Notes: generated from the letters alone by a model not told the origin. Positions 41,320 through 52,571 are shown, counted from the first letter of the stretch. The stretch is 64,000 nt of DNA from Prochlorococcus sp. AG-355-J04 (GCA_003280885.1 QCDN01000001.1:1-64000), one strand, 5' to 3'. Numbers and translations: made by a program.

Positions 41320-43122
41320 ATGTCAGATATTAATATAGGCTTATTTGCAGAAAATCAAAACTTATCAGAATTTGAAATTAGCGAAAATTTTTCTTGTGTA
41401 AGATTCTTAAACCAAAATAAAGAAAGATTTGAACTTGAATTTAACCTTGAAAAAGGAACCTCTTTTAACACTTTTTTCATTAGAAGTGATGAGGAACTTT
41501 TTATTATTCATCCACCTGAGAAACAATATTTAGATTCGTTTAATAAAGTAATTTCTAGGTTTTGTGATCAATTTAAATTAGGTAAAATCAACTTCATTTC
41601 TGGTCATATTAACCCCCAAATTATTGAAACTATAAAGAATATAAGTACCCAATTTAAAAACACAACTATTACTTGCTCTAATCCAGGTTATAAACTTATT
41701 AGCGAACTTTGGAATCAAAGAAATCCTAACTTAAAAGACTTCATTGAAATTCAATTACCTAAAATAAACATAGTCAAAAAGGAGCAAAATTTAGAATTAG
41801 ATAACATTTCACTAGAGTTAATTCCTATTCCAACAGCACGTTGGCCTGGAGGCCTAATAATTTATGAACGTAATCAAGAAATCCTTCTAAGTGAAAAAAT
41901 TTTTTCTGCTCACATTGCTTCTTCAGATTGGTCTGAAACAAATCGAGTTAGTACAGAAATTGATAGGAAACATTTTTATGATTGCTTAATGGCGCCAATG
42001 TCTAATCAAGTAATATCAATAACTGAAAAAATTGCAGATTACGATATTAAAACTATTGCACCATTACATGGTCCCGCTATCGAATATAGCTTAAAAAGCT
42101 TCTTAAATGACTACATTAGATGGGGTGAAAATCTCTCAACAAATAATCCTAAGATCGCTCTGATATATGCAAGTGCATATGGCAATACAGCTTCAATAGG
42201 TGATGCATTGGCTAAAGGGATAAATAGAACTTCTGTCGAAGTTGAAAGTATAAATTGTGAATTTACACCAAATGATGTACTTATAAAATCTATCAAAAAC
42301 GCAGATGGATATTTAATAGGATCACCAACACTAGGTGGGCATGCCCCAACTCCAATAGTAAGTGCGCTAGGAACATTATTATCAGAGGGTAATAGAGATA
42401 AGCCAGTGGGAATTTTTGGTAGTTTTGGCTGGAGCGGCGAAGCTATAGATTTACTTGAAACAAAATTAAAAGACGGTGGTTTTAAGTTTAGTTTTGACCC
42501 TATTAGGATTAAATTCAGTCCAAATAAACCAAAGATTAAAGAATTAGAAGAAATAGGAACTCACTTTGGAAGAAAAATTATAAAAAAAGCAAAGAAAAAA
42601 CCCAGAAAATCTGATACTGGAATGATTACAAGCAAAACGGATCCAAAGCTACAAGCTCTTGGAAGAGTTATTGGTTCACTTTGTGTTCTGACAGCCTCTA
42701 AAGGCAAAGATGAGAATAATATTAAAGGAGCCATGCTTGCATCTTGGGTAAGTCAAGCAAGTTTTTCTCCGCCTGGGTTAAGTATTGCAGTAGCAAAAGA
42801 TAGATCAGTAGAGTCTCTTCTACAAGTAGGAGATTCATTCGCATTAAATATTCTTAGTGAAAAAGATTTTAAAGAACCTTTGAAAAGATTCACAAAGCCC
42901 TTTGCACCTGGAGAAGATAGATTTGAAGGAATAAATATTGAACTAACTCCTAATGAACAGATAATAATTCCTGAATCGCTAGCATGGTTAGATGCTTCTG
43001 TAAAAGAGAGAATGGAATGTGGAGATCATTGGGTAATTTACGCCGAAGTACGACACGGTAATATACTAAAATCCGATAGTCTAACGGCAGTTCATCACCG
43101 CAAAACAGGTGCTAACTATTAA
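41320..43122 (+). CDS. Flavodiiron protein, Flv1-like (degenerate ligand set)
   Basis: Same domain order as upstream gene but SGHINPQIIE replaces SHTEPDHSG. Confidence 0.9.
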   Translation: MSDINIGLFAENQNLSEFEISENFSCVRFLNQNKERFELEFNLEKGTSFNTFFIRSDEELFIIHPPEKQYLDSFNKVISRFCDQFKLGKINFISGHINPQIIETIKNISTQFKNTTITCSNPGYKLISELWNQRNPNLKDFIEIQLPKINIVKKEQNLELDNISLELIPIPTARWPGGLIIYERNQEILLSEKIFSAHIASSDWSETNRVSTEIDRKHFYDCLMAPMSNQVISITEKIADYDIKTIAPLHGPAIEYSLKSFLNDYIRWGENLSTNNPKIALIYASAYGNTASIGDALAKGINRTSVEVESINCEFTPNDVLIKSIKNADGYLIGSPTLGGHAPTPIVSALGTLLSEGNRDKPVGIFGSFGWSGEAIDLLETKLKDGGFKFSFDPIRIKFSPNKPKIKELEEIGTHFGRKIIKKAKKKPRKSDTGMITSKTDPKLQALGRVIGSLCVLTASKGKDENNIKGAMLASWVSQASFSPPGLSIAVAKDRSVESLLQVGDSFALNILSEKDFKEPLKRFTKPFAPGEDRFEGINIELTPNEQIIIPESLAWLDASVKERMECGDHWVIYAEVRHGNILKSDSLTAVHHRKTGANY

Positions 43123-43139
43123 ATTAATTTATCTAATTT

Positions 43140-43664
43140 ATGACTGAAACAAAAGATCTAATAATCATTACGGCTAGTTGTGGTAAAAATCTAGAACTTT
43201 CTGAAAAATTTCTTGAAAAAAGTAATGAACTGAAAATAAGTTCTGAAATTTTAGATCTTACTACTCTTGATATTCCATTATTTAATCCAAGAATTCACAG
43301 CAAAGAAAATATTCCAAATGAAATAGAAGAATTAAAAAAAAAGCTTTTCGAGATTGAAAGGTGGGTGATTTGTGCGCCTGAATATAATGGATCTATACCT
43401 CCCATTCTCTCCAACTTCATAGCATGGCTATCTATTTCGGGAGATGACTTTAGAAATTTATTTAATGGTCAACCTATTGCAATTGCAACATTTTCTGGTG
43501 GCATAGGGTTAGAACTAATGACCTCATTACGAATTCAATTAGTGCATTTAGGAAGTCAAGTATTAGGGAGACAACTTTTGTCGTCATATAGTAAACCTAT
43601 AGATACAAAAACTATTGAAGATATTATTCAAAGACTTTTACAAATGAAAAAATTAAAAACATAA
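43140..43664 (+). CDS. NADPH-dependent FMN reductase family protein
   Basis: CAPEYNGSIPPILSNFIAWLS motif. Confidence 0.9.
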   Translation: MTETKDLIIITASCGKNLELSEKFLEKSNELKISSEILDLTTLDIPLFNPRIHSKENIPNEIEELKKKLFEIERWVICAPEYNGSIPPILSNFIAWLSISGDDFRNLFNGQPIAIATFSGGIGLELMTSLRIQLVHLGSQVLGRQLLSSYSKPIDTKTIEDIIQRLLQMKKLKT

Positions 43665-43688
43665 ACTTTTAATAGCTAAAAATTAATC

Positions 43689-45479
43689 TCATTTTTTCTG
43701 ATTCCAAACTTTTAAAATTTCTCTTGCCATTGGCAGGGCGTGAACAGATCCACCACCAGGAGTATTCTGTGCAAAAGCAACTACAAGTAATTCGCTATTT
43801 TCAGAGGGTGTAAAGCAAACGAACCAAGCATGATCTGAGCCACCTTCACCATCTTCAGCAGTTCCTGTTTTACCTGACACTGGAGGTAAATTTGAAACTC
43901 CATAATTAATTGATACTCCTGTGCCAGACTCTACTACTTTCCGGAGACCACTCTTTATCAATTGAATATTTTGTGGGTCAATATCAATTGGAATACGTTT
44001 TTTATCTAAAAGACTTTCTTCATCTTTTTTAGTCAAATGTGGAGTAACTAAATAACCTCCATTTGCAATAGCAGCATAAGCTCTAGCTATTTGAATTGGA
44101 GTTACTTGAACGACAAATTGTCCGATAGACATACTTGCAATATCTTCTGGAACCCAGGGGGTTGTTCCTGGTTGCCCCCATCCTCTACCTTCTTTAGCCC
44201 ATTCACTACTAGCCACTAATCCTGTATTTTCTTGTTCAGAAATTTCAATTCCAGTTAAAGAATTAAAACCAAGCTTTCGGGAGATCTTATAAATTTCATC
44301 AACTCCTGCGCCATAACCTACTTGATAAAAAAATGTATTACTGGAAACTCTTAAAGCATCTTCATAACCTATTACCCCAAAGCCTAAATCATTGTGCTCT
44401 CTAAAACATTGACTCCCATAAGTTATACATGGTTTCGTATCTAACACAGTATCTCTAGGAAATTTTCCACTTTCCAAGCCGGCTAAAGCAGTTACAATTT
44501 TCCAAACACTTCCTGGATCATATGCATTTAATGCTCTATTAAAAAGAGGTTTTTCAGGAGAATTAAATATATTATCGTATTCTTTTTCAGGCTTGAAATC
44601 CTTTGAAAAAAAATTCAAATCAAAATTAGGCCTACTTACCATCGCTCTTATTGCACCATCTCTTGGATCCATCACTACTATCGCTCCAGCTTTTTTGTCT
44701 TTAAGAACTTCCTCTGCAACTAATTGCAGATTTAAGTCAATTGTAAGTTCAATATCATTACCTTGAACTGGAGGTCTTATACCCAGTGATCTCTGAAATT
44801 TTCCTGATGAATTTACTTCAACCATTTCTCCACCCCATTCACCTCTTATAAAATCTTCATAAACATATTCAATTCCCGTTCTTCCTATTAAGTCATTTAA
44901 TTTATAACCCTTCTTAGATAAGAATTTATATTCTGATTCAGTAATTGGCTGAGTATAACCAATTACATGGGCAGCAAGAGATTTATAAGGATAATTCCTA
45001 ATTAATTTGCTAGCTATTTCAAAACTATTAAAATTAGCTTCATTTTCCTTGAATTTTATTAATTGATCTACATTTAAATCATCAAGAATAGTTACTGAAA
45101 GTTTTTGATATTTAAGACCATCAGAATATTTTTTTTGAATTATATTACTATCAATATTTAATAAGTATGAAATCCTTGATCTATGTTTTTCCCAACTGCT
45201 TTTATTAACGGATTGAGGCTTGATTATTAAAGAATATTTAACTCTACTATCTGCCAAAACATAACCATTTTTATCTAGTATTCTTCCGCGTATTGGCTGT
45301 GAAGAAATAAGTCTGATCCTATTTTCATCTGACATCTTTTTAAAGGATTCATAATTTAAAATTTGTAAAAAAATTAATCTAAATAGAATCAATAAAAACG
45401 AAATAGAAGAAAAAATAATTAAGACTAAAGATTGTCTCTTTAATGAAATAAGTTTTTTATTAGAACTTTTTTTTATCAA
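43689..45479 (-). CDS. mrdA: Penicillin-binding protein 2
   Basis: 596 aa; AYDPGSVWKIVTALAG (SxxK), SSNTFFYQVG (SxN), GKTGTAE (KTG). Confidence 0.93.
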   Translation of the reverse strand: MIKKSSNKKLISLKRQSLVLIIFSSISFLLILFRLIFLQILNYESFKKMSDENRIRLISSQPIRGRILDKNGYVLADSRVKYSLIIKPQSVNKSSWEKHRSRISYLLNIDSNIIQKKYSDGLKYQKLSVTILDDLNVDQLIKFKENEANFNSFEIASKLIRNYPYKSLAAHVIGYTQPITESEYKFLSKKGYKLNDLIGRTGIEYVYEDFIRGEWGGEMVEVNSSGKFQRSLGIRPPVQGNDIELTIDLNLQLVAEEVLKDKKAGAIVVMDPRDGAIRAMVSRPNFDLNFFSKDFKPEKEYDNIFNSPEKPLFNRALNAYDPGSVWKIVTALAGLESGKFPRDTVLDTKPCITYGSQCFREHNDLGFGVIGYEDALRVSSNTFFYQVGYGAGVDEIYKISRKLGFNSLTGIEISEQENTGLVASSEWAKEGRGWGQPGTTPWVPEDIASMSIGQFVVQVTPIQIARAYAAIANGGYLVTPHLTKKDEESLLDKKRIPIDIDPQNIQLIKSGLRKVVESGTGVSINYGVSNLPPVSGKTGTAEDGEGGSDHAWFVCFTPSENSELLVVAFAQNTPGGGSVHALPMAREILKVWNQKK

Positions 45480-45490
45480 AAATATAAAAT

Positions 45491-45631
45491 TTATTTAAAT
45501 ATTGTTTTTTCCAATAAAGAAATGATTGATTTTATCTCTTTGAGTCTAGTGATTAAATCTTTATAATCACTTTCTTCATTGTTCGAGTTAGACTTATTTT
45601 CAATATTATTTGAATTCAAACTTCCACTCAT
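45491..45631 (-). CDS. Small charged protein (46 aa), hypothetical
   Basis: Hand-translated MSGSLNSNNIENKSNSNNEESDYKDLITRLKEIKSIISLLEKTIFK; fills a gap; below ORF-track cutoff. Confidence 0.4.
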   Translation of the reverse strand: MSGSLNSNNIENKSNSNNEESDYKDLITRLKEIKSIISLLEKTIFK

Positions 45632-45738
45632 AAAACTTATACTTTTTTAAGGAAAAATCTAATTATCATAATTTTAAATAAGAAATTTATTTTTTTCAAA
45701 ATTATATTAACTTAGAATCTTAAAATATCAAAAACAAA

Positions 45739-46347
45739 TTAATTTGATTGATCTATATTTTGTTCAAAATAAGGATTACAACTGTTCTTTGATATACCTA
45801 AAGACCATCCAATAAATGAAGAAATAAATATCGTGACGATTAACGGCAAAATAGCTTGTTGTGTATTTACTTGACTAAACCATTCCCTCCAGCTATTAAA
45901 AAATCTTTCTCTTTGAAATTTTCTTTTTTCATTTTCTAATAATCTCGCTTTTTTTGCGAAAGATTTTGTTACCCACTTTTCGAAGGGAATCTTTTTTATA
46001 ATCGCCATTTTTCTCTCCACTTCTAATAATTGTCCGGAACTAAGAGAAGGATGAAATGTACTTATCAATTCAAGAGTTTTTAAAAACATCTCAACAGTTG
46101 CATCTTTTATGAGCTTTTGCTCATGACTTAAATCAGCCCACTCTATTTCTGGATAAAAACGGTTCCTGTTTGGTGAAATTTGATCCTCCGACATTTGACC
46201 AGGTTCTCTGAGCCATCTATTAGTATTTTCGTCAAATCTCCGCCAATACAAAAAAGGATTAATAAAAATTGTTTTACCAGATACTTTGACAACATCTTGT
46301 TGAAGATGATTAGTTATCTTTCTTTCAGAATTTTTCGATTTTATCAA
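45739..46347 (-). CDS. Hypothetical protein with C-terminal TM
   Basis: 202 aa ORF, AILPLIVTIFISSFIGWSLGI near C-terminus. Confidence 0.7.
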   Translation of the reverse strand: MIKSKNSERKITNHLQQDVVKVSGKTIFINPFLYWRRFDENTNRWLREPGQMSEDQISPNRNRFYPEIEWADLSHEQKLIKDATVEMFLKTLELISTFHPSLSSGQLLEVERKMAIIKKIPFEKWVTKSFAKKARLLENEKRKFQRERFFNSWREWFSQVNTQQAILPLIVTIFISSFIGWSLGISKNSCNPYFEQNIDQSN

Positions 46348-46427
46348 AAGACTTAATTAATAATCTAATTAAAGATTATCTTTTATTCACTATTTTTCCA
46401 GAAATATAAAAAATTATCCTATGAATA

Positions 46428-47141
46428 TTAATTTATCGATAACTGCCAACGCTTCTTTAAATAATTACAGTATTCACAATTTAAGGTAGGTTTTGGAAAA
46501 TTATCTGAACGTAATAAGTTAACCGTATCAATTATCTTATTTTCTACCCATGCAGTAGAACAGTCTAATTTAATTAGATGGACATCAAAATTTAATTGAT
46601 TGTTAAATAATTCTTCATTTTTCTTTCCATTGAAATATAAAAGATAAGCTTCTTTAGCTACTTGGAAACCGTTTTTTTTAAATAGCCATTGATACATTTC
46701 TAATTGTCGCTTATAGGCTTTTGCATATTCGTATTTCTTAAAAGTCTCAGACCAATCAAAATTATTTCTAGATGTTGCTTTTACATCAATAATAATAAGG
46801 TCACCATTTTTTTTCTGCCAAATATCATCTACAGCTCCACCAAAATCATAATTATGTTCAATTGACTTATATCTTATCCCTTGAAAATTACTTCTCCAAC
46901 GTTCTAAATCTTTGTGTTTGAAAGGAACAGCATCAATGCCATGTTCAATAAATAAAGGATGCGGCTCCTGAATTTTTCTGTAGTAATCAAATTCATTTTT
47001 ACATAAATTATCTACAGCAATATTTAAAGTAAATGGTAATGATGGTGGTTTTATTTGATATTTTTTATCAAGTACACAACATCTTGGACAACTAAGATAT
47101 TTTTCAACGGTAGATCGACTTAATTTAATAATCTCGTTCAT
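46428..47141 (-). CDS. PD-(D/E)XK nuclease family protein (RecB/Cas4-like)
   Basis: YDFGGAVDDIWQKKNGDLIIIDVKATSR core, QLEMYQWLFKKNG, Cys pairs CPRCC near N-term and CEYC near C-term. Confidence 0.85.
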   Translation of the reverse strand: MNEIIKLSRSTVEKYLSCPRCCVLDKKYQIKPPSLPFTLNIAVDNLCKNEFDYYRKIQEPHPLFIEHGIDAVPFKHKDLERWRSNFQGIRYKSIEHNYDFGGAVDDIWQKKNGDLIIIDVKATSRNNFDWSETFKKYEYAKAYKRQLEMYQWLFKKNGFQVAKEAYLLYFNGKKNEELFNNQLNFDVHLIKLDCSTAWVENKIIDTVNLLRSDNFPKPTLNCEYCNYLKKRWQLSIN

Positions 47142-47215
47142 TACGGTTAATATCTCATGTAAAAATATTTCTTACATAAAATAAAAGTCTTAAACTTTTT
47201 AGAAAACTTGTTCAC

Positions 47216-48802
47216 TTACTCCCACTCAATAGTTCCGGGAGGTTTGCTTGTAATATCATAAACAACTCTATTAACTGAAACTACTTCATTTACAATTCTA
47301 TTAGCAATTCTCTCCAAAATCTTAAAAGGAATTTTTGACCAATCGGCTGTCATACCATCTTCACTAGATACACAACGTAAAACTATTGGCCATGCATAAG
47401 TCCTTTTATCGCCCATCACTCCTACAGTTTTTACGGGTAACAATACTGCAAAAGCTTGCCAAATATCATTATAAAGGCCTGCTTTTTTAATTTCATCTCT
47501 TACTATCCAGTCTGCATCTCTTAAACAATTGAGTTTTTCATTATTCACCTCTCCCAAAATTCTTATAGCTAATCCTGGTCCTGGGAATGGATGCCTTTTG
47601 ATAATTTCATCCGGCAAACCTAAAGCAGCTCCCACTTTTCGAACTTCATCCTTGAAAAGTTTTCTTAATGGTTCAACTAATTTAAATTGTAAATCTTTTG
47701 GCAATCCACCAACATTATGATGACTCTTAATTTTTACCGCTATTCTTTCACCGGTCTTAGGATCAATATTAGTACCAGCACTTTCAATAACATCAGGATA
47801 AAGAGTACCTTGAGCTAAATACTGAAAAGGTCCTAATCTATTGCTTTCTTCTTCAAATACTCTAATAAATTCTTCTCCAATAATTTTCCTTTTTTGTTCT
47901 GGATCAGTAATCCCTTTTAATTTGGCAATAAATCTTTCCCTTGCATTAATATATTCGACTTTAATGTGAAATTTCTTATCAAAAAAATTCATTAAAAATT
48001 CTGGTTCACCTTTTCTCATAAAACCCTGGTCTATAAACATGCATGTAAGCTGATTTCCAATTGCTTTATTGAGAAGAAAAGCAAGAGTTGAGGAATCAAC
48101 TCCTCCTGATAAGGCAAGCAAAACTTTTTTATTGCCAACTTGTTCTCTTATCCTGGGAATAGTTTCCTCTATGTAGGTTTGGGTTGTCCAATCAGCAGCA
48201 CAACAAGAAATTTTATATACAAAATTTTTAATTACCGTCATCCCAAACTCTGAATGAATAACTTCAGGATGAAATTGTACGCCAAATAATTTCTTTACAT
48301 CATTTGAAATTGCAGCATGGAGAGTATTCTCAGTATGAGCAATTTTATTAAATCCTTCAGGCAAACAATTAATTGAATCTCCATGACTCATCCACATTAT
48401 AGATTTATCTTCTACATCTAAAAAGAGGTCTGATTCTTGATCTATATTTATTGGTGCTCTACCATATTCAGCTTTTTTAGTTGCTGAAATAACAGATCCT
48501 CCAAGTTCTTTGACCATTAATTGCATTCCATAGCATATGCCAAGAATAGGAATTCCTAAATTAAAAATTTTTTCATCACAATTTGGAGCATTTTGTTCAT
48601 ATACAGAATTTGGGCCTCCACTCAAAATGATCCCTTTAGGATTAATATTATTAATTTCCTCAATTGAAATTAAATTACTTACTACAAGGGAAAAAACATT
48701 AGTTTCTCTAATTCTTCTTGCAATCAATTCAGAATATTGAGATCCAAAATCTAAGATTAATATTGAAGGATCTCGTTCTTTTTTTAAAGATGTTTGACTC
48801 AT
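47216..48802 (-). CDS. guaA: GMP synthase (glutamine-hydrolysing)
   Basis: [39 protein letters not shown]-terminal KPPGTIEWE. Confidence 0.98.
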   Translation of the reverse strand: MSQTSLKKERDPSILILDFGSQYSELIARRIRETNVFSLVVSNLISIEEINNINPKGIILSGGPNSVYEQNAPNCDEKIFNLGIPILGICYGMQLMVKELGGSVISATKKAEYGRAPINIDQESDLFLDVEDKSIMWMSHGDSINCLPEGFNKIAHTENTLHAAISNDVKKLFGVQFHPEVIHSEFGMTVIKNFVYKISCCAADWTTQTYIEETIPRIREQVGNKKVLLALSGGVDSSTLAFLLNKAIGNQLTCMFIDQGFMRKGEPEFLMNFFDKKFHIKVEYINARERFIAKLKGITDPEQKRKIIGEEFIRVFEEESNRLGPFQYLAQGTLYPDVIESAGTNIDPKTGERIAVKIKSHHNVGGLPKDLQFKLVEPLRKLFKDEVRKVGAALGLPDEIIKRHPFPGPGLAIRILGEVNNEKLNCLRDADWIVRDEIKKAGLYNDIWQAFAVLLPVKTVGVMGDKRTYAWPIVLRCVSSEDGMTADWSKIPFKILERIANRIVNEVVSVNRVVYDITSKPPGTIEWE

Positions 48803-48856
48803 GTATAAAAGTTAGCTCAATTTATTTACAAAAGCATAATGAATCACAAATTAATC

Positions 48857-49969
48857 TCATTGAAAATAAGAAATATACTTATTACCATAAATTCCAGCCC
48901 ACCTTATTTGCCTTTTTCTATCAAAAATAATTGATGCGATTTCCATATCAGTTTTTACATACCTATTTACATAATTAAAAGAACGCTTTTCAATCGCATT
49001 TGATAAATTCTTGAATAATTTATCAGCTAAAGATTGATTAAATCTTTCAAGAAGTAATAATGCATCCTCAAGATTATTTAACTGAGATAATTCAACTATT
49101 ATTTCAGATGGTAACTTATCTTGAACAGCTAAATAAACAAGAATCTCAATTCTTGCATCAGCTAAATGATTATGTGTATGAAAAATACCACCTGCTAATT
49201 TAATTAATTTTCCGTGATAACCAAAAAGAATTACAGTTTTAAATTTTCTTATTGCAGCATCAACTAATAATGGTCCTATCCAATTTCCAATTTTGATAAT
49301 TGGCAAATTAACGTTATGAGTTTTGGCCAAATTTAACCCATTTTCTCCAATAACAAAAACAACTTCCCCTTTAAAATCATTTTTATTTAACTTTGCTAGA
49401 TTAGTTTTGGCCTCTTCTAATTGATCAGGTGAAGCACTCGAATAAGTCTCAGCTGAAGTACCAATAATTGATAATCCATCAACAATACCAAATGATTTAT
49501 TACTAGTTCTTTCAGCTAAAAACGCTCCCTTTGGGAAAATAATTTCTAATTTCAAATTAAAGCCCTCAGGAATACTATCCAATAAATTTTCATATAAAAC
49601 TTCCTTTGCAAAATTAGAAATGGATATCTCCGATGTATCTTCTTTTATACCTACACCAGATCCTGCAATAATATTTATTGGATTTGTTTGAACAGGATTA
49701 TTAAAAGAAATTTTTTCTAAAGAGACTATTGCCCATATTTCTAAATTTTGTGTAATGTCAAGATCTAAGCCTGACTTTGCAAAGGTAATTCCTAATGCAT
49801 GCGAGTCATCTTTAATTAAACCAACAGAATGAATCTCAATTTTTCTTTCTTTTGTTTCATTAGGAATTTTTATTATTTCATAATTCCCAAATGGCAACCC
49901 TACTAGTTTTTTTAATGCTGACCTAGCAGCTCCAGCAACCCACAAAGGTAAAGAAAATCCTTTTTTCAA
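48857..49969 (-). CDS. cbiD: Cobalt-precorrin-5B C1-methyltransferase CbiD
   Basis: GSGVGI, THNHLADARIEIL motif, GYHGKLIKLAGGIFHTH. Confidence 0.93.
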   Translation of the reverse strand: MKKGFSLPLWVAGAARSALKKLVGLPFGNYEIIKIPNETKERKIEIHSVGLIKDDSHALGITFAKSGLDLDITQNLEIWAIVSLEKISFNNPVQTNPINIIAGSGVGIKEDTSEISISNFAKEVLYENLLDSIPEGFNLKLEIIFPKGAFLAERTSNKSFGIVDGLSIIGTSAETYSSASPDQLEEAKTNLAKLNKNDFKGEVVFVIGENGLNLAKTHNVNLPIIKIGNWIGPLLVDAAIRKFKTVILFGYHGKLIKLAGGIFHTHNHLADARIEILVYLAVQDKLPSEIIVELSQLNNLEDALLLLERFNQSLADKLFKNLSNAIEKRSFNYVNRYVKTDMEIASIIFDRKRQIRWAGIYGNKYISYFQ

Positions 49970-50029
49970 ATCAAGTAATTGAAAAATATATAATGAGAAC
50001 TAATCTAAGAATGACCTATTTAACAAAAA

Positions 50030-51193
50030 GTGGCCATACAACAAAAATTATCATTGATGATTCCTGGACCCACACCAGTTCCAGAAAAAGTTTTACAAGC
50101 ATTAAGTAAGCATCCAATAGGCCATCGCAGTAAAGAATTTCAATATCTCGTAGAAAGTACTACTAAAAATTTACAATGGCTTCATCAAACTCAAAATGAT
50201 GTTCTTACAATCACTGGTAGTGGGACTGCCGCAATGGAGGCTGGAATAATAAATACCTTAAGTAAAGGAGATAAAGTAATTTGTGGAGATAATGGAAAAT
50301 TTGGCGAAAGATGGGTAAAAGTTGCTAAAGAATTTGGTTTAGAAGTAATAAAAATTTATTCCGAATGGGGCTCTCCACTTGATCCGGAAGAATTCAAAAA
50401 GGTATTAGAAGAAGATAAACAAAAAGAAATAAAGGCGGTTATTTTGACTCATTCTGAAACCTCAACAGGTGTAATTAATGATCTAGAAACTATAAGTTCA
50501 TATATTCGCGAACACAACACAGCTTTATCAATTGTTGACTGCGTTACAAGTCTTGGAGCTTGCAATGTACCAGTAGATAAATGGGAATTAGATGTCGTTG
50601 CTTCAGGATCACAAAAGGGATATATGATTCCTCCAGGGCTAAGTTTTATAGCAATGAGCCAAAAAGCATGGGAAGCTGCAGAAACATCTAATTTACCGAA
50701 ATTTTATTTAAATTTAAAATCCTACAAAAAAAGTCTTTTAAGTAACAGTAATCCATATACTCCAGCAGTTAATTTGGTTTTTGCTTTAGATGAAGCTTTA
50801 AAAATGATGAGAGAAGAAGGCTTAGATAACATTTTCCTCAGACATAATAAACATAAATTAGCGATGAGCAATGCTGCCAAAGCTTTAAATTTAAAATTAT
50901 TTGCTAATGAAAAATATTTAAGTCCTTCAATTACTGCAATAAAAATTGAAGGAATGGATGCTGAAGAATTTAGAAAAACAATAAAGAATAATTTTGATAT
51001 TTTACTTGCTGGTGGTCAAGATCACTTAAAGGGGAAAATATTTAGAGTAGGACATTTAGGTTATGTTAATGATAGAGATATTATTACGGTAGTTTCTGCT
51101 ATAAGTAAAACACTCCTCGATCTGGGAAAAATTACAGCCCAACAAGCTGGTGAAGCATTAGTTATGGTTTCTAAATATCTTGAAGGAAATTAA
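50030..51193 (+). CDS. Class V aminotransferase (alanine/serine-glyoxylate type)
   Basis: MIPGPTPVPEKVLQALSKHPIGHRS, VASGSQKGYMIPPGL lysine motif; GTG start. Confidence 0.93.
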   Translation: MAIQQKLSLMIPGPTPVPEKVLQALSKHPIGHRSKEFQYLVESTTKNLQWLHQTQNDVLTITGSGTAAMEAGIINTLSKGDKVICGDNGKFGERWVKVAKEFGLEVIKIYSEWGSPLDPEEFKKVLEEDKQKEIKAVILTHSETSTGVINDLETISSYIREHNTALSIVDCVTSLGACNVPVDKWELDVVASGSQKGYMIPPGLSFIAMSQKAWEAAETSNLPKFYLNLKSYKKSLLSNSNPYTPAVNLVFALDEALKMMREEGLDNIFLRHNKHKLAMSNAAKALNLKLFANEKYLSPSITAIKIEGMDAEEFRKTIKNNFDILLAGGQDHLKGKIFRVGHLGYVNDRDIITVVSAISKTLLDLGKITAQQAGEALVMVSKYLEGN

Positions 51194-51194
51194 G

Positions 51195-51392
51195 TTAAGT
51201 ACCTGGCTCTTCAACATTGCCGCCTAATTCCACAATCTTTTTTCTAAGAACGATTGATTTTTTTTCATCGCCATTGGTTTGAGCTATTGCAAGGGCAAAC
51301 TCTAATTTTTCAAGCTGGTGGCCACCCTCAAAAAAAGATAATTTTTTCTTTATGCGATTTTTATTATCTTTGTATGAAATCCGTGAAGACAT
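51195..51392 (-). CDS. Hypothetical protein
   Basis: 65 aa charged ORF filling the gap between neighbours. Confidence 0.55.
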   Translation of the reverse strand: MSSRISYKDNKNRIKKKLSFFEGGHQLEKLEFALAIAQTNGDEKKSIVLRKKIVELGGNVEEPGT

Positions 51393-51525
51393 AATAATTC
51401 ATGCTTTTGTTAATATTATGCCAACAAAAGGGGACATTATGAGAAGAAAGCAAAAATATTATTTGACTATAAACTTAAACAAAAAAAATTTTATCTAATA
51501 TTATGATCAAACATCTTCCAAATTT

Positions 51526-52038
51526 ATGCCTAACATAAATTTAATCTATTATCTAATTGCAGGTTGTATTTTTGGAGCTTTAGCTCTAAAAACAGGTATT
51601 CCTGCTGCTCCTCTTGCAGGTGCTCTAATAGGAGCAAGCATTCTTAGCATTAGTGGCAAAGTCGACATAGCAGAGTGGCCAATCGGGACAAGAACAATTT
51701 TAGAAATCGGAATTGGAACTGTTATTGGTACATCATTAACAAAAGATTCACTAGTTGATATTCAAAACTTATGGAGGCCAGCTATATTAATAACATTTAC
51801 TTTAGTTATTACAGGATTAGCAATTGGATTGTGGACAAGCAGATTACTAAATATTGATGTAATAACAACAATCCTTGGGGCTGCACCAGGAGGAATTAGC
51901 GGGATGAGTCTTGTAGGTTCTGAGTACGGAGTAGGTGCTGCAGTAGCAACTCTTCACGCTGTAAGATTAATTACTGTGCTTCTAATTCTTCCTTTAGTTG
52001 TAAAAGGCTTGAATTTATTAGGAGTAATAAAATCTTAA
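51526..52038 (+). CDS. AbrB-family (AmoA-regulator type) membrane protein
   Basis: 170 aa; PAAPLAGALIGASI, TILGAAPGGISGMSLVGSEYGVGAAVATLHAVRLITVLLILP. Confidence 0.85.
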   Translation: MPNINLIYYLIAGCIFGALALKTGIPAAPLAGALIGASILSISGKVDIAEWPIGTRTILEIGIGTVIGTSLTKDSLVDIQNLWRPAILITFTLVITGLAIGLWTSRLLNIDVITTILGAAPGGISGMSLVGSEYGVGAAVATLHAVRLITVLLILPLVVKGLNLLGVIKS

Positions 52039-52094
52039 ATTTCTATAGACATATTCACAATAAAAGATATTTTTAAATAGATGAAAAAAGTTTA

Positions 52095-52571
52095 ATGCAC
52101 AGTTTTAAGCAGAAAAAAATAATATTGTTTGCTTTTGGAGTATTTACTCCTTTTACTTTTACTACTACAAAAGTGAATGCAAGTTCATTTGGAGCAGAAA
52201 TCTTTTGTACTATGAGAGATGGTGGTAATGATCATGAAAGCAGTTGGGATGCGGCATATGCTTATATCAAAAAACAAAAAGGAGGCTTGTTTAAAGTTTC
52301 ACCTAAAAACGCAGCAGCCCAAATTACTGAGAATGTTATAAGGGAAAAAGACAAATTTAGTTATTGTGTTGAATACTTAGATAATCTTCATCCAAATAGA
52401 AAACTCATAAGAGATCTAGAAAAAGAAGAAAAAAGAAAAGAGAAAGAAGCAAAAGAAAGAGAAGAGAGAAAAAAAAGATTAGAAAAAGAATTAAAAGAAA
52501 CTAATGAAAAAATTAGTGGAGATATTAATGATGAATTTACTGAGGAAACACTTGATAGATATAGTTATTAA
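52095..52571 (+). CDS. Conserved hypothetical secreted protein with lysine/glutamate-rich helical tail
   Basis: 158 aa; signal-like N-terminus, DGGNDHESSWDAAYAYIKKQ, EKEEKRKEKEAKEREER tail. Confidence 0.7.
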   Translation: MHSFKQKKIILFAFGVFTPFTFTTTKVNASSFGAEIFCTMRDGGNDHESSWDAAYAYIKKQKGGLFKVSPKNAAAQITENVIREKDKFSYCVEYLDNLHPNRKLIRDLEKEEKRKEKEAKEREERKKRLEKELKETNEKISGDINDEFTEETLDRYSY

